A stretch of DNA of 64,000 nucleotides from Roseomonas haemaphysalidis (GTDB taxonomy: Bacteria > Pseudomonadota > Alphaproteobacteria > Acetobacterales > Acetobacteraceae): contig NZ_CP061177.1 of the NCBI RefSeq assembly GCF_017355405.1, positions 1,135,001 to 1,199,000 of the forward strand, given 5' to 3'. Every line of letters starts with the position of its first letter. The stretch's first letter is position 1. Positions 30,730-39,707 of the stretch are shown here, in pieces. The translations under genes and the position numbers were made by a program. The notes below the pieces were generated by a model. That model was given only the letters and a program-made list of their open reading frames with translations. It searched no databases and was not told where the DNA came from.

Positions 30730-31404
30730 GTGACACGTCCTCCGCTCATCACCCCATCGCTCCTGGCCGCCGATTTCGCGCGGCTGGGCCAGGAAGTGGC
30801 CGCCATCGAGGCCGCCGGCGCCGACTGGCTGCACCTCGACATCATGGACGGTCATTTCGTTCCCAACATCTCCTTCGGCCCCGCGGTCGTGAAGGCGCTG
30901 CGGCCGCATGCGCGCCTGCCCTTCGACGTGCACCTGATGATCGCCCCGGCCGATGCCTATCTGGCGGCCTTCGCCGAGGCGGGGGCGGACTGGATCTCGC
31001 TGCACCCCGAGGCCGGGCCGCACCTGCACCGCTCGCTGCAAACCATCCGGGCGCTGGGCAAGAAGGCGGGCGTGGTGCTGAACCCCGGCACCCCTGCGGC
31101 GGCCGTGGCCCCGGTGCTGGACCTGGTGGACCTGGTGCTGGTGATGACCGTGAACCCCGGCTTTGGCGGCCAGTCCTTTCTGCGCTCGCAGCTGCCCAAG
31201 ATCGCCGAGCTGCGCCGCATGATCGATGGCTCGGGCCGCGACATCCGCCTGCAGATCGACGGCGGCGTGACCGCCGAAACCGCGCCGCTTTGCCTTGCCG
31301 CCGGCGCCGACACGCTGGTGGCCGGCACCGCCGTGTTCGGCAAGCCCGATTATGCCGCCGCCATCGCCGCCCTGCGCGGCCCCCATGCCGAGGTGTCCGC
31401 CTGA
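30730..31404 (+). CDS. rpe: Ribulose-phosphate 3-epimerase
   Basis: 224 aa TIM barrel enzyme of the pentose phosphate pathway. It has [11 protein letters not shown], the metal-site [17 protein letters not shown] and [10 protein letters not shown]. The GTG start at 30,730 gives the normal N-terminus, although no clear ribosome site precedes it. The TGA overlaps the next ATG (TGATG at 31,402-31,406), coupling it to the heparinase-like gene. Confidence 0.96.
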   Translation: MTRPPLITPSLLAADFARLGQEVAAIEAAGADWLHLDIMDGHFVPNISFGPAVVKALRPHARLPFDVHLMIAPADAYLAAFAEAGADWISLHPEAGPHLHRSLQTIRALGKKAGVVLNPGTPAAAVAPVLDLVDLVLVMTVNPGFGGQSFLRSQLPKIAELRRMIDGSGRDIRLQIDGGVTAETAPLCLAAGADTLVAGTAVFGKPDYAAAIAALRGPHAEVSA

Positions 31405-33050
31405 TGTCCGACTGGCTGCGCGGCGCGCGCAAGGTTGTCGCCGGGCTGAAGCCGGTGAAGGCGCCCGACGCGCCGGCCCGCGCCTTTCGCGACCTGTGGC
31501 CGGGCGATGCCGCGCGCGGCCAGCGGCTGCTGCGCGGCGAGTTCGAAAGCCAGGGCACCGTGCGGCCGCTGCTGCTGTCGCAGGAAGGCGGCCAGGGCTG
31601 GACGGCCGCCGCCGGCGCCCCCGCGTGGCGCGGCGCCGCGCATGCCTTCGCCTGGCTGCGCGACCTGCGCGCGCTGGGCACCGACGGCGCCCGGCTGCGC
31701 GCCCGCGACCTGACGGCCGACTGGCTGGCCCATGGCGGGCATGAGCCGATGGCCGCCGTGCCCGCCGTGGTCGGCGCCCGCGTCTCCGCCTGGCTGGGCC
31801 ACTGGGACTTCCTGGCCGCGACGGCCGAGGACGGCTTCCGCCGCGCCATCATGGTGCGCCTGGCGCAGGACGCGCGCGTGCTGGTGGCCGGCCTGCCGGA
31901 CGAGGCCGCGCACCGCGGCGCGCTGGCGGCGCTGAAGGGTGGCCTCGCCGCCGCCGTGGCGCTGGCCGAGGATACCTGGATCGCCCGCTGCCTCCGGCTG
32001 CTGCCGGCCGAGATCGACCGCCAGATCCTGCCGGACGGCGCGCATGTGGAGCGCAGCCCGGCCCAGCTGCTGCTGGCCGTGCAGGACCTGATCGAGATCC
32101 GCAACCTGATCCACGGCGCCGGGCTGGAAGCGCCGCCGCACCTGGCGCTGGCGCTGGACCGCGCCGCCCCGGCGCTGCGGCTGTTCCGCCACGGCGACGG
32201 CGGCCTCGCGCTGTTCAACGGCACGCGCGACGAGAGCGCCGCGCTGGTGGACCTGGTGCTGACCCAGGGGCAGGCGCGTGGCCGCGCGCCGCTGATCCTG
32301 GGCGAGGCCGGGTTCCAGCGGCTGCAGGCCGGCCGCACCCTGGTGATCGCCGATTGCGGCGCGCCGCCGGACGCGCAGCGCGGCCCCAGCGCCGGCCCCG
32401 CGGGCCTGCCGCGCCACGCCGACCGCTTCCACCACGCCGGCACCCTGGCCTTCGAGCTGTCGGTCGGGCGGGACCGGATGATCGTCAATTGCGGCGCGGC
32501 GCCGGCGGCGCACTCGGAATGGCGCGACGCGCTGCGTTCCACCGCCGCGCATTCCACGCTGACGCTGGCCGACACCAACAGCGCTGAGCTGCGCGACGAC
32601 GGCCTGGGCCGCCGCCCGGACAACGTGGAAGCCGAGCGGCAGGAAGCCAACGGCGCGCAATGGCTGGACAGCAGCCACGACGGCTACAAGCGCGGCTTCG
32701 GGGTGATCCATCGCCGCCGCCTGTACCTGTCCGACTCGGGCGACGACCTGCGCGGCGAGGACGCGCTGGAAGGCGCGGAGATCCCCGCCTACGTCATCCG
32801 CTTTCATCTGCATCCCAGCGTGTCCGCCACGCTGCAGCCGGACGAGAACGCGGTGCTGCTGCGCCTGCCGTCGGGCGCGGGCTGGCGGCTGCGCGCCAGC
32901 CGCGCGCAGGTGGCGCTGGAGGAAAGCGTCTACGTGGCCGGCGAGCCGCGCAGCACCCAGCAGGTGGTGCTGAGCGTCGAGGCCGGCACGGCTTCCGTGC
33001 AGTGGGGCCTGGGGCGGGTCAACGTGCCGGGGCCGGCGGGCGACGACTGA
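31404..33050 (+). CDS. Heparinase II/III-family protein
   Basis: 548 aa. An N-terminal alpha/alpha toroid (residues about 60-300) is followed by the heparinase II/III beta-sandwich ([48 protein letters not shown]). No signal peptide is obvious. Alphaproteobacterial members often sit between rsmB and purH, and their substrate is unknown. It is translationally coupled to rpe. Family B element B3 lies between this gene and the downstream glycosyltransferase. Confidence 0.85.
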   Translation: MSDWLRGARKVVAGLKPVKAPDAPARAFRDLWPGDAARGQRLLRGEFESQGTVRPLLLSQEGGQGWTAAAGAPAWRGAAHAFAWLRDLRALGTDGARLRARDLTADWLAHGGHEPMAAVPAVVGARVSAWLGHWDFLAATAEDGFRRAIMVRLAQDARVLVAGLPDEAAHRGALAALKGGLAAAVALAEDTWIARCLRLLPAEIDRQILPDGAHVERSPAQLLLAVQDLIEIRNLIHGAGLEAPPHLALALDRAAPALRLFRHGDGGLALFNGTRDESAALVDLVLTQGQARGRAPLILGEAGFQRLQAGRTLVIADCGAPPDAQRGPSAGPAGLPRHADRFHHAGTLAFELSVGRDRMIVNCGAAPAAHSEWRDALRSTAAHSTLTLADTNSAELRDDGLGRRPDNVEAERQEANGAQWLDSSHDGYKRGFGVIHRRRLYLSDSGDDLRGEDALEGAEIPAYVIRFHLHPSVSATLQPDENAVLLRLPSGAGWRLRASRAQVALEESVYVAGEPRSTQQVVLSVEAGTASVQWGLGRVNVPGPAGDD

Positions 33051-33060
33051 GGCGAGGGGA

Positions 33061-33205
33061 AGGGGCGGGGGGAAGGATCTCCCCGGCCCCCACCTTCTCT
33101 GGCCGTTTCCTTGCCTGGCGCCACCGCGCCACTCCGCCCCACCCCGGACTCGCAAAAAGAAAAGAAGGGGTCCGGGGAATCCCTTCCCCGGCCTTTTCCC
33201 CGCCC
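33061..33205. repeat. Family B element, copy B3
   Basis: Left palindrome at 33,066-33,086 (CGGGGGGAAGGATCTCCCCGG, with GATC in place of AATTC) followed by CCCCCACCTTCTC. Right palindrome at 33,172-33,191 preceded by AAAGAAGGGGT. It fills the gap between two co-directional genes and ends 16 bp before the glycosyltransferase start. Confidence 0.8.
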
Positions 33206-33221
33206 GAAGGCACGCCCCGCG

Positions 33222-34331
33222 ATGAAGATCGCCGAAGTCTGCAACGTCGATTTCTCCATGCGCCACTTCGTGCTGCCGGTGATGCGCGCCGCCCGCGCGC
33301 GGGGCCACGAGGTGGTGGGCTTCTGCGCCGAGGGGCCGATGCTGGAGATCCCGCGCGCCGAGGGCTTCCGCGTGGTGCCCGTGCCCTTCGCGCGCAGCCT
33401 GAACCCGCTGGCGCAGGCGCGCGCGCTGCAGGCGCTGACGGCGATGTTCCGCGCCGAGAAGTTCGACCTGGTACACGGCCACATGCCGATCTCGGGCCTT
33501 CTGGCGCGGGCGGCGGCGCGGCGGGCGGGGGTGCCGAAGGTGGCCTACACGGGCCACGGATTCCTGTTCAACCAGCCGGGGCCGCTGTGGCGGCGTGGGC
33601 TGTCGCTGGGGCTGGAATGGCTGGGCGGCCGCGCCACGGACGTGTTCATGACGGTGAGCGAGGAGGAAGCGGCGGATGCCCGGCGCCTTGGCATCGCGCG
33701 CAACGCGGTGGGCATCGGCAACGGGCGCCAGCCGGCGCGCTTCCTGCCGGACCCGGCGGCGCGCGCCGCCGTGCGGGCGGAGCTGGGTGCGGCGGAGGGC
33801 GACTGCGTGGTGGTGATCGTCAGCCGCATCGTGCGCCACAAGGGCCACCTGGAGCTGCTGAAGGCCATGCAGCAGGTGCCCAACGCCACGCTGTGGGTGG
33901 TGGGCAACCGCCTGGATTCCGACCACGGCCCCGACCTGGAGCCCGCCTTCGCGGAGGCCGCGCGGGTGCTGGGCCCGCGCCTGAAGCGGCTTGGCTACCG
34001 CGACGACATCCCGCGCGTGCTGGCGGCCAGCGACGTGTTCTGCCTGCCCAGCCACTTCGAGGGCCTGCCGATGTCGGTGATCGAGGCCATGCTGACCGGC
34101 CTGCCGGTGGTGGCCACCGACATTCGCGGCCCGCGCGAGCAGGTGCGGCCCGGCGTCACCGGCCTCCTGGTGCCGCCGCTGACGGTGGAGCCGCTGGCCC
34201 GGGCCATCGCCACCCTGGCGGACGATCCGGCACTGCGCGCCCGCATGGGCGCCGCCGGGCGGGACTACGCACTGGCGCATTTCGACGAAAGCAAGGTGAT
34301 CGGCCGGACACTGGACCTGATGGGGCTGTGA
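33222..34331 (+). CDS. Glycosyltransferase, GT4 family
   Basis: 369 aa two-Rossmann-domain GT-B enzyme. The N domain has HGHMPISGLLARAAARRAG; the C domain has SRIVRHKGHLELLKA and the donor-binding LPSHFEGLPMSVIEAMLTGLP segment, with the Glu pair spaced as in GT4. It is probably retaining, transferring a sugar to a lipid-linked or surface glycan; donor and acceptor are unknown. It lies downstream of the heparinase-like gene. Whether the intervening B3 splits the transcripts is not visible. Confidence 0.88.
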   Translation: MKIAEVCNVDFSMRHFVLPVMRAARARGHEVVGFCAEGPMLEIPRAEGFRVVPVPFARSLNPLAQARALQALTAMFRAEKFDLVHGHMPISGLLARAAARRAGVPKVAYTGHGFLFNQPGPLWRRGLSLGLEWLGGRATDVFMTVSEEEAADARRLGIARNAVGIGNGRQPARFLPDPAARAAVRAELGAAEGDCVVVIVSRIVRHKGHLELLKAMQQVPNATLWVVGNRLDSDHGPDLEPAFAEAARVLGPRLKRLGYRDDIPRVLAASDVFCLPSHFEGLPMSVIEAMLTGLPVVATDIRGPREQVRPGVTGLLVPPLTVEPLARAIATLADDPALRARMGAAGRDYALAHFDESKVIGRTLDLMGL

Positions 34332-34423
34332 GCGCCACGCCCCGGGCGGGCATGGCACATCGGGATGTGATCGCCCCGGTTGCTAGGCAGCCTGAGATAC
34401 GACGCCTAATGGAATGAGGTCTG

Positions 34424-34444
34424 GCCGGCGGAGCCTCCGCCGGC
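34424..34444. terminator. Hairpin between glycosyltransferase and small secreted-protein gene
   Basis: A 9-bp stem (GCCGGCGGA at 34,424-34,432 pairing with 34,436-34,444) with a 3-nt loop and no T run. It could end the glycosyltransferase transcript or belong to the 5' leader of the next gene, whose ATG is 28 bp on. Confidence 0.35.
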
Positions 34445-34471
34445 GGGCCAAACGTCCAAGGATCGTGCCCG

Positions 34472-34867
34472 ATGTTCTTTCGCAAGCTCATGGCCGGGGC
34501 GGCGCTGTCCGCCGCCCTGCTGTCCGGCCCCGCTTTCGCGCAGCAGCCCACGCCTGAGCAGATCGAGATGATCTACACCATGACCCGCAACCAGCAGGGC
34601 ATCTTCGAATACTGCCAGGGCAAGGGGATGGTGAACCCGGAGGCCGTGGCGCTGCAGCGCCGCATGGTCACGCTGATGCCGGCGCCCGCCAGCACCGCCG
34701 CGGGCGATGCGGCCTATGCGCGCGGCCAGGCGGGCACCATGGTGGCAGGGCCGCAGACCATCGTGCTGGCGGAAGCTGCCAAGACCCAGGGCGTGACCGA
34801 GCAGGCGCTGTGCAGCAGCATGGCGGAAGCGGTCAAAAAAGCCGCGGCGTCGCTGCCGCCGGGCTGA
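34472..34867 (+). CDS. Small secreted protein, unknown function
   Basis: 131 aa with a clean signal peptide (cleavage likely after AFAQ, residue about 24). The mature part is helical, with two Cys (EYCQGKG and QALCSSM). I do not recognise it firmly. Similar short secreted helical proteins of alphaproteobacteria have been labelled pore-forming or ESAT-6-like in databases, but I cannot confirm that here. AAGGA lies 9 nt before the ATG. Converges with the AI-2E gene. Confidence 0.7.
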   Translation: MFFRKLMAGAALSAALLSGPAFAQQPTPEQIEMIYTMTRNQQGIFEYCQGKGMVNPEAVALQRRMVTLMPAPASTAAGDAAYARGQAGTMVAGPQTIVLAEAAKTQGVTEQALCSSMAEAVKKAAASLPPG

Positions 34868-34885
34868 CGCCGCGCGGGTGGCCGG

Positions 34886-34904
34886 GGCGGGGGGTGTCCC
34901 CGCC
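34886..34904. terminator. GC hairpin between converging genes
   Basis: GGCGGGG at 34,886-34,892 pairs with CCCCGCC at 34,898-34,904 around a 5-nt loop. It lies between the small secreted protein and the AI-2E gene. No T tract. Confidence 0.35.
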
Positions 34905-34910
34905 GCCGGC

Positions 34911-34944
34911 GCGCCAGGATCACCGCGGCGCCAGGATCACCGGC
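34911..34944. repeat. 17-bp tandem duplication at the end of the AI-2E gene
   Basis: Two adjacent units starting GCGCCAGGATCACC (34,911-34,927 and 34,928-34,944), differing only in the last bases. One unit codes the protein's end. In the second unit the same bases are read in another frame, which supplies the TGA stop. Confidence 0.8.
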
Positions 34945-35951
34945 GCCTCGGCGGGCGGCTCCTGGTCCAGGTAGTCCTCGACATACAGGCGGCGGGTCAG
35001 CATCAGCGCCAGGGCGGCCAGCGGCGTGGCCAGCGCCAGCCCCATCAGCCCGAACAACGTGCCCATCGCCACCTGCGACACGATGGTGATCGACGGCGGC
35101 AGGTCCACGCTGCGCTGCTGCACGTAGGGCGTGACCAGGTAGCTCTCGACCGACTGGATGGCGATGAAAAGCCCGACCACGGACAGCGCGCCGGTCAGCC
35201 CCGATTCCAGCCCCAGCAGCACCGCCGGCACCGCCGAGATCACCGGGCCGATGGTGGGGATAAAGGTCAGCGTCGCCGCGATCACGCCCAGCAGCGGCGC
35301 CAGCGGCACGCCGAGTGCCCACAGGCCGAGCCAGGTGAGGGTGCCGACCACGGTCATGGAGATCAGCTGCGCCCCCAGCCAGCCGCGCAGCGTTTCGCCC
35401 GCTTCCCGGCAGATGCGGTGCGCCTTGGGGCGCAGCGACGGGGTCAGCAGGTGCTCGATGCCGCGGCGGTGCAGCCCCGGGTCCACCGCGAAGTAGATGC
35501 CCAGGAAGATCAGCAGCACCGCGTTGCCCAGCGCGCCGAAGGTGGAGCCCAGCGCCGTGACGGCGGTGCGGCCGCCGCCGCTGGGCAGCTGCAGGTTCTC
35601 GGGCTTGAGCTGCTCCAGCACCTGCTGGCCCCAGGAATAGGATTCCAGCCGGCTGGTCAGCTGCTGCGTCATGCGCGGCACCTGCTGCCACAGCTGGCTG
35701 GCCTGGTCGGCCAGCGGCGCCGCCGCCAGCATGCCGAAGCCCGCCACCGCCCCCACTACCAGCAGCGCGAACAGCAGCACCCGCGCGGTGCCGCCCAGCC
35801 CAAAGCGCTTGAAGACAAGGTCCCCGCCGCCGCGCAGAAACACCGCCAGTAGCACGCCGGCGAAGATCAGCAGCAGCACGCTGGGCACCAGCCACAGCGT
35901 GAGCAGCAGCACGGCCACGAAAACGAGGAGGGAGATCGACCTGCGCCGCAT
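34920..35951 (-). CDS. AI-2E-family transporter, second copy
   Basis: 343 aa membrane protein of the AI-2E/TqsA-like superfamily. It has about seven to eight helices, with FIPTIGPVISAVPAVLLGLE and a C-terminal ESYLVTPYVQQRSVDLPP motif that differs from the PerM-type copy at 25,101. The substrate is unknown. The start at MRRRSISLL has GAAGGA about 11 nt upstream. Its last codons and stop come from a small tandem duplication. It is divergent from ndk (188-bp gap with no gene seen). Confidence 0.87.
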   Translation of the reverse strand: MRRRSISLLVFVAVLLLTLWLVPSVLLLIFAGVLLAVFLRGGGDLVFKRFGLGGTARVLLFALLVVGAVAGFGMLAAAPLADQASQLWQQVPRMTQQLTSRLESYSWGQQVLEQLKPENLQLPSGGGRTAVTALGSTFGALGNAVLLIFLGIYFAVDPGLHRRGIEHLLTPSLRPKAHRICREAGETLRGWLGAQLISMTVVGTLTWLGLWALGVPLAPLLGVIAATLTFIPTIGPVISAVPAVLLGLESGLTGALSVVGLFIAIQSVESYLVTPYVQQRSVDLPPSITIVSQVAMGTLFGLMGLALATPLAALALMLTRRLYVEDYLDQEPPAEAPVILAPR

Positions 35952-36139
35952 GGGGCGGACATCCTTCGGGAAGGGAGCTGGAACGCCGGGCGCCTGGCGT
36001 GCCGGTGTAAGGCCCGGACAAGGCCGCCGGTTGCCAAGCCTGCGCTGTTGTCACGGCCCTGCCCCTTGCGCGCGGCGGCAACCCCGCCTATCCGGCGCGC
36101 GGAACCACCTTATCCGTTGCACACGAAGGACGTCTTTCC

Positions 36140-36559
36140 ATGGCCGAGCGCACCCTCTCCATCATCAAGCCCGACGCGACCCGCCGCAACCTGACCGGCA
36201 AGATCAACGCGAAGTTCGAGGAGCAGGGCCTGCGCATCGTGGCGCAGAAGCGCATCAAGCTGTCCAACGAGAAGGCCGGCGAGTTCTACGCCGAGCACAA
36301 GGCGCGCCCCTTCTACAACGACCTGGTGTCCTTTATGACCTCCGGCCCGGTGGTCGTGCAGGTGCTGGAAGGCGAGAACGCCATCGCCCGCAACCGCGAG
36401 ATCATGGGCGCCACCAACCCGGCCAACGCCGCCGAGGGCACCATCCGCAAGGAATTCGCCGAAAGCATCGAGGCGAACTCCGTGCACGGCTCGGACGGCA
36501 CCGAGGCCGCCGCGCGCGAGGTGTCCTTCTTCTTCACGGACGCCGAGATCGTCGGCTGA
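36140..36559 (+). CDS. ndk: Nucleoside diphosphate kinase
   Basis: 139 aa, exactly family length. Transfers the gamma phosphate between nucleotides through the phospho-His in NSVHGSDG (His116). AAGGA lies upstream of the ATG. A GC hairpin and then a textbook T-tailed terminator follow, so it is probably monocistronic. Confidence 0.97.
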   Translation: MAERTLSIIKPDATRRNLTGKINAKFEEQGLRIVAQKRIKLSNEKAGEFYAEHKARPFYNDLVSFMTSGPVVVQVLEGENAIARNREIMGATNPANAAEGTIRKEFAESIEANSVHGSDGTEAAAREVSFFFTDAEIVG

Positions 36560-36592
36560 GCCGGCCGGGCGGGCCGCGGCCCGCCCAAACGG

Positions 36593-36629
36593 AAAAGGGC
36601 GGCCCCCCGCGAGGAGGGCCGCCCTTTTT
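36593..36629. terminator. Intrinsic terminator after ndk
   Basis: AAAAGGGCGGCCC (36,593-36,605) pairs with GGGCCGCCCTTTT and ends in a T run to 36,629. The A run on the other side makes it usable for the converging cytochrome oxidase subunit gene (stop at 36,648). A second GC stem lies just before it at 36,567-36,586. Confidence 0.92.
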
Positions 36630-36647
36630 CATGGCCGCGCGCCGGTG

Positions 36648-36806
36648 TCAGCCGAAGCAGGAATGCAGGAACAGCAGCAGCACGATCACGGCGCCGATGC
36701 CCCAGGTGGTGGCCTTGGTGAACATGGACCATCCCTGGGCGCGATCGCCCACGATGTCCTCTGCCTTGACTTCCACGAAGTCGATGTCGTGCTTCACCTC
36801 GGCCAT
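36648..36806 (-). CDS. aa3-type cytochrome c oxidase small subunit IV
   Basis: A 52-aa single-helix membrane protein: an acidic N-tail (MAEVKHDIDFVEVKAEDI), a GWSMFTKATTWG boundary and then one hydrophobic helix rich in Val/Leu. This fits the bacterial aa3 oxidase subunit IV family, which packs against the oxidase core. AAGGGA lies just upstream of the ATG. No other oxidase genes are near, which is common for this tiny subunit. It is shorter than many gene callers' cut-offs. Confidence 0.75.
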   Translation of the reverse strand: MAEVKHDIDFVEVKAEDIVGDRAQGWSMFTKATTWGIGAVIVLLLFLHSCFG

Positions 36807-36885
36807 GGACGTCCCTTCGCTGTGCACCGTCTGGCCCGAGGTTTAGGCAGCGCCGCGACGCGCGGCAAGGGGGAAGCGTGCCGGC

Positions 36886-37845
36886 TCAGCCTTCCATCGT
36901 CACGCCGGTCAGCCGGATCATCTCCCGCCAGCGCTCCACCTCGGCCCGTTGAAAGGCGGCGAAGGCGGCGGGCGGCAGCGGGTCGGGCGTGAAGCCGGCG
37001 CCGGCCAGCCGGGCCGCCACCTCCGGATCGCGCAACCCGCCCAGCATGGCCTCCGCGATGCGCTCCACCACCGGCGCGGGCGTGCCGGCGGGCGCGAACA
37101 GCCCGAACCACGCATCGACGGTCAGGTACGGCGCCCCCGCCTCGATTGCCGTGGGAATCTCCGGGAAGTCGGGCAGCCGCGCGGGCGCGCCGATTTCCAG
37201 CGCGCGCAGCCGGTTGTCCCGCACCAGCGGCGCCACGGAGGGAAAGGTGGCCACGTAGAAATCGACGATGCCGGCCACCGTGTCCGTCGCCGCAGGCGCG
37301 GCACCGCGATACGGCACGTGCGTGGCGTCCAGCTTTTCCGTGCGCGCCAGCGTTTCCGAGATCACGTGGCTGGCCGATCCGGCCTGGGAGGAGGCATAGG
37401 TCAGCCGCCCGCTCCGCCCGCGCGCGATCAGCTCCGCCAGCGTCCTGGATGGCGAGGACACCGGCACCACCAGCGCGTGGTGCACCGTGGCCAGCTTGGT
37501 GATCGGCACGAAGCTGTCGATGACGTTGTAGGGCAGGGCCGGAACCATGGCCTGGTTGCTGGCATGCGTCTGGTTGTGCCCCAGCACGATGGTGTTGCCG
37601 TCCGGTGCCGCGCGCGCCGCCGCCTCGGTGCCGATGATGCCGCCGGCGCCGGCGCGGTTGTCCACGATCACCGGCCGGCCCAGCGTGGCCTGTGCCCGGT
37701 CGCCCAGCGCGCGGGCCAGGATGTCGGTGGGCCCACCCGGCGGCGCCGGCACCACCAGCCGCAGCGGCACCGTTTGCGCGCGCGCCAGGCGCGGCATGGC
37801 GAGGGGAAGAAGGGCGGTGGCGGCCAGCACGGCGCGGCGGTTCAT
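36886..37845 (-). CDS. Tripartite tricarboxylate transporter (Bug-type) substrate-binding protein
   Basis: 319 aa with a signal peptide (twin-Arg-like RR near the N-terminus, cleavage near ARAQ). The TctC/Bug fold shows LVVPAPPGGPTDILAR and NRAGAGGIIGTEAAA, which contact carboxylate ligands. It delivers an organic acid to a TctA/TctB permease; no permease genes are adjacent, so it is an orphan. An upstream GGGAGC serves as ribosome site. It lies downstream of B4 and the DUF3578/RraA pair on the same strand. Confidence 0.88.
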   Translation of the reverse strand: MNRRAVLAATALLPLAMPRLARAQTVPLRLVVPAPPGGPTDILARALGDRAQATLGRPVIVDNRAGAGGIIGTEAAARAAPDGNTIVLGHNQTHASNQAMVPALPYNVIDSFVPITKLATVHHALVVPVSSPSRTLAELIARGRSGRLTYASSQAGSASHVISETLARTEKLDATHVPYRGAAPAATDTVAGIVDFYVATFPSVAPLVRDNRLRALEIGAPARLPDFPEIPTAIEAGAPYLTVDAWFGLFAPAGTPAPVVERIAEAMLGGLRDPEVAARLAGAGFTPDPLPPAAFAAFQRAEVERWREMIRLTGVTMEG

Positions 37846-37913
37846 GGCGGTTCGGCTCCCATGGCGTTGCGGGTGTTCGTGCGCGGGGGGGCGCGGCGTG
37901 GTCAAGGGAGCAG

Positions 37914-38098
37914 AAGGCCGGGGAAAGGAATTCCCCCAGCCCCCGATCTTCTTTTTGTCCGTTTCCCGGGAATGGCGTGCCCAGCCATGCGGCCTGTTTG
38001 AAAAGCACGATTCAGGGCACCGCCACGCTCCCACGGCCCGCCCGCTCCAGACTGGCAAAAAGAAGATGGGGGCCTGGGGGAATTCCTTCCCTCAGCCT
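37914..38098. repeat. Family B element, copy B4
   Basis: Left palindrome near 37,918-37,938 (CCGGGGAAAGGAATTCCCCC) followed by CCCCCGATCTTCTTTTTG. Right palindrome at 38,073-38,095, preceded by AAAAAGAAGATGGGGGC. The right end touches the DUF3578 stop codon. The middle (about 110 bp) is not conserved with other copies. Confidence 0.82.
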
Positions 38099-38743
38099 TC
38101 ACTCCGCTGCCGCCCCCGCATCCTCCGCCGCGTGCAGCACCCGCAGATGCCCCGCGAAGCGCACCGCATCCGCCACCAGCGCGTCATCCCCCGGCACCGC
38201 CCCGCGCGCGTAGTGCAGCGCCAGCACGGAAGCCTGCTCGTAGGAAGCGCCGAGGGCGGACCCGCCGAGCACCAGCGCCTCCGCCCGCCGGGGCTCGCGC
38301 ACCGCCGCCAGGGCGGCGCGGCCCCAGGCGCGGTGGGCGGCCATCTGCTCGGGCGGGCGGGGGCGGAAGCCGCCGGGGCCCCAGGTGGTGGAGCCGTGGG
38401 CGAGGGACAGGTACACGCCCCCGCCATCGGCGCGGAACAGATAAACGGCGTACCAGCCGTCCCGCGCCTTGGGCGAGCGGGCGCGGGAAAAGAACCGCAC
38501 CCAGGGCGTCGCGGTCTTGGAGCCGAGGCCGTCGCGCCCCTCGATCCGCAGGTCCTCGCCATAGGGGCCCATGGCGGCGGCCAGCGCCGCGTGGTGCGCC
38601 AGCAGGGCCTGCGGGATGGCCTGGCGGATGAAGCGGCCGCGGCGCTGCATGGCGGGGGTGTTGGCGGAGGAATATTCCGGCTGCAGGGCCATCACGGTCT
38701 CGATGGCGTCCTGCAGCCGGCCAGGCAGGGGGGCTGCCGTCAA
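38099..38743 (-). CDS. Free-standing McrB N-terminal-like domain protein (DUF3578)
   Basis: 214 aa that resembles the N-terminal DNA-recognition domain of the modification-dependent restriction enzyme McrB. The typical run is LQPEYSSANTPAMQRRGRFI, then GLGSKTATPWVRFFSRARSP, WYAVYLFRADG and YLSLAHGSTT. No AAA+ GTPase or nuclease is attached or nearby. The start is a TTG at 38,743: it overlaps the RraA stop (TTGA), has AAGGAG 5 nt upstream, and is needed to keep the conserved first helix. It is therefore translationally coupled to RraA. It could read modified DNA or play another role. Confidence 0.78.
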   Translation of the reverse strand: MTAAPLPGRLQDAIETVMALQPEYSSANTPAMQRRGRFIRQAIPQALLAHHAALAAAMGPYGEDLRIEGRDGLGSKTATPWVRFFSRARSPKARDGWYAVYLFRADGGGVYLSLAHGSTTWGPGGFRPRPPEQMAAHRAWGRAALAAVREPRRAEALVLGGSALGASYEQASVLALHYARGAVPGDDALVADAVRFAGHLRVLHAAEDAGAAAE

Positions 38744-39447
38744 TGGATCTCCTTGGCCTGGGCCAGGGCCTGCTTCAGCTTCTCCACCGAGAAGCCGTCC
38801 GAGGCGCAAAGGTCCAGCACCACCTTTTCCCGCCGGGTGCACAGGTCGATCGCCGCCGGCAGCTTGGCCACCGCGTGGTGCGGGATCACCACGGCGCCGT
38901 GCCGGTCGGCATGCACCACCTCGTCATGCCGGCAGCCCATGCCGAGCACCGAGATATCCTGGTTGAAGGCCACCAGGTGCACAAAGGCGTGGCTCGGGTT
39001 GACCATGCCGCCGATGATCTGGAACCCCTCCGCTAGCATATCGAGATCACGGAAGGAGCCATTGGTGACGCAACCTTGCGCGCCGAGCGACTGGTGCACG
39101 GCGCTGTGCACCTCGCCCCACCAGGCGCCGGTGCCGGGGGTGTCGTCCAGGTCCTGCAGCACCACGACCGTCGGCATGGCGGCATCCGCCACGTAGTCGT
39201 ACCAGCCGGTGCGGACCGCGTGATCCATCTCCGCCAGCCGGCCGGAAGGGGCGGCGGCGCGCAGCGTGCCGGTGCGCGCCAGCCCGCAGATCGGCTTCAG
39301 CGTCACGTCGGCGGCGACCATCGGGCGCACCGTGAAGCCGTGGCCGCGCCGCTCGGGCACGACCAGCTCCAGCGCGTTGCAGATGGTGGGGGTGTCCCAG
39401 GCGCGCAGCGCTTCCAGGTCGGCGGCGGTGAAGGGGTAGTCGGGCAT
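38740..39447 (-). CDS. RraA/HMG aldolase-family protein
   Basis: 235 aa RraA-like fold. The metal/substrate site is represented by NGSFRDL, with Arg-Asp at the usual spacing, and GMGCRHDEVVHADRHGAVV. Members include HMG/CHA aldolases, oxaloacetate decarboxylases and RNase E regulators. At this length an aldolase/decarboxylase-like enzyme is more likely than the true RNase E inhibitor. It is coupled to the DUF3578 gene by a 4-nt overlap, and a Bug binding protein follows. The pair is enclosed by B4 and B5. Confidence 0.82.
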   Translation of the reverse strand: MPDYPFTAADLEALRAWDTPTICNALELVVPERRGHGFTVRPMVAADVTLKPICGLARTGTLRAAAPSGRLAEMDHAVRTGWYDYVADAAMPTVVVLQDLDDTPGTGAWWGEVHSAVHQSLGAQGCVTNGSFRDLDMLAEGFQIIGGMVNPSHAFVHLVAFNQDISVLGMGCRHDEVVHADRHGAVVIPHHAVAKLPAAIDLCTRREKVVLDLCASDGFSVEKLKQALAQAKEIH

Positions 39448-39536
39448 GCGGGCGTCCTCCTCGCGCCGGTTGCTCCGGCGTCAGGCGGAAGGATCGCAAG
39501 GGGGCGGCGGGGGGTCAAATCGCGCGGGCGGAAGAG

Positions 39537-39700
39537 AAAGGCCGGGGGAAGGAATTCCCCCGGACCCCCATCTTTCTTCTGCCTGTCTTGCGGTGCAACG
39601 GGTGGGGCGGTTCCGCCACATGGGCGACCTCGTTGCAGCCGGCATCGGAAAAAGACAGAAAAAAGAAGGGGTTTCAGGGGAATTCATTCCCCTGACCTGT
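39537..39700. repeat. Family B element, copy B5
   Basis: Left palindrome at 39,542-39,563 (CCGGGGGAAGGAATTCCCCC plus GG) followed by ACCCCCATCTTTCTTCTG. Right palindrome at 39,674-39,695 (TCAGGGGAATTCATTCCCCT plus GA) preceded by AAAAAAGAAGGGGTT. The inner part is about 110 bp. It lies between the RraA gene and the charged-repeat gene, both on the minus strand. Confidence 0.85.
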
Positions 39701-39707
39701 TCTGGCC

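Noticed and set aside
37902..38102. Short open frames with similar peptides (rich in NSP, PPSS and F) in several intergenic gaps
   Set aside because: They are translations of family B arms, occur in both orientations, and lack ribosome sites. The similarity comes from the DNA repeat, not from a peptide family.
38740..39447. True RNase E inhibitor RraA
   Set aside because: The protein is longer (235 aa against about 160) and resembles the aldolase/decarboxylase branch of the fold, so the symbol rraA was not given.
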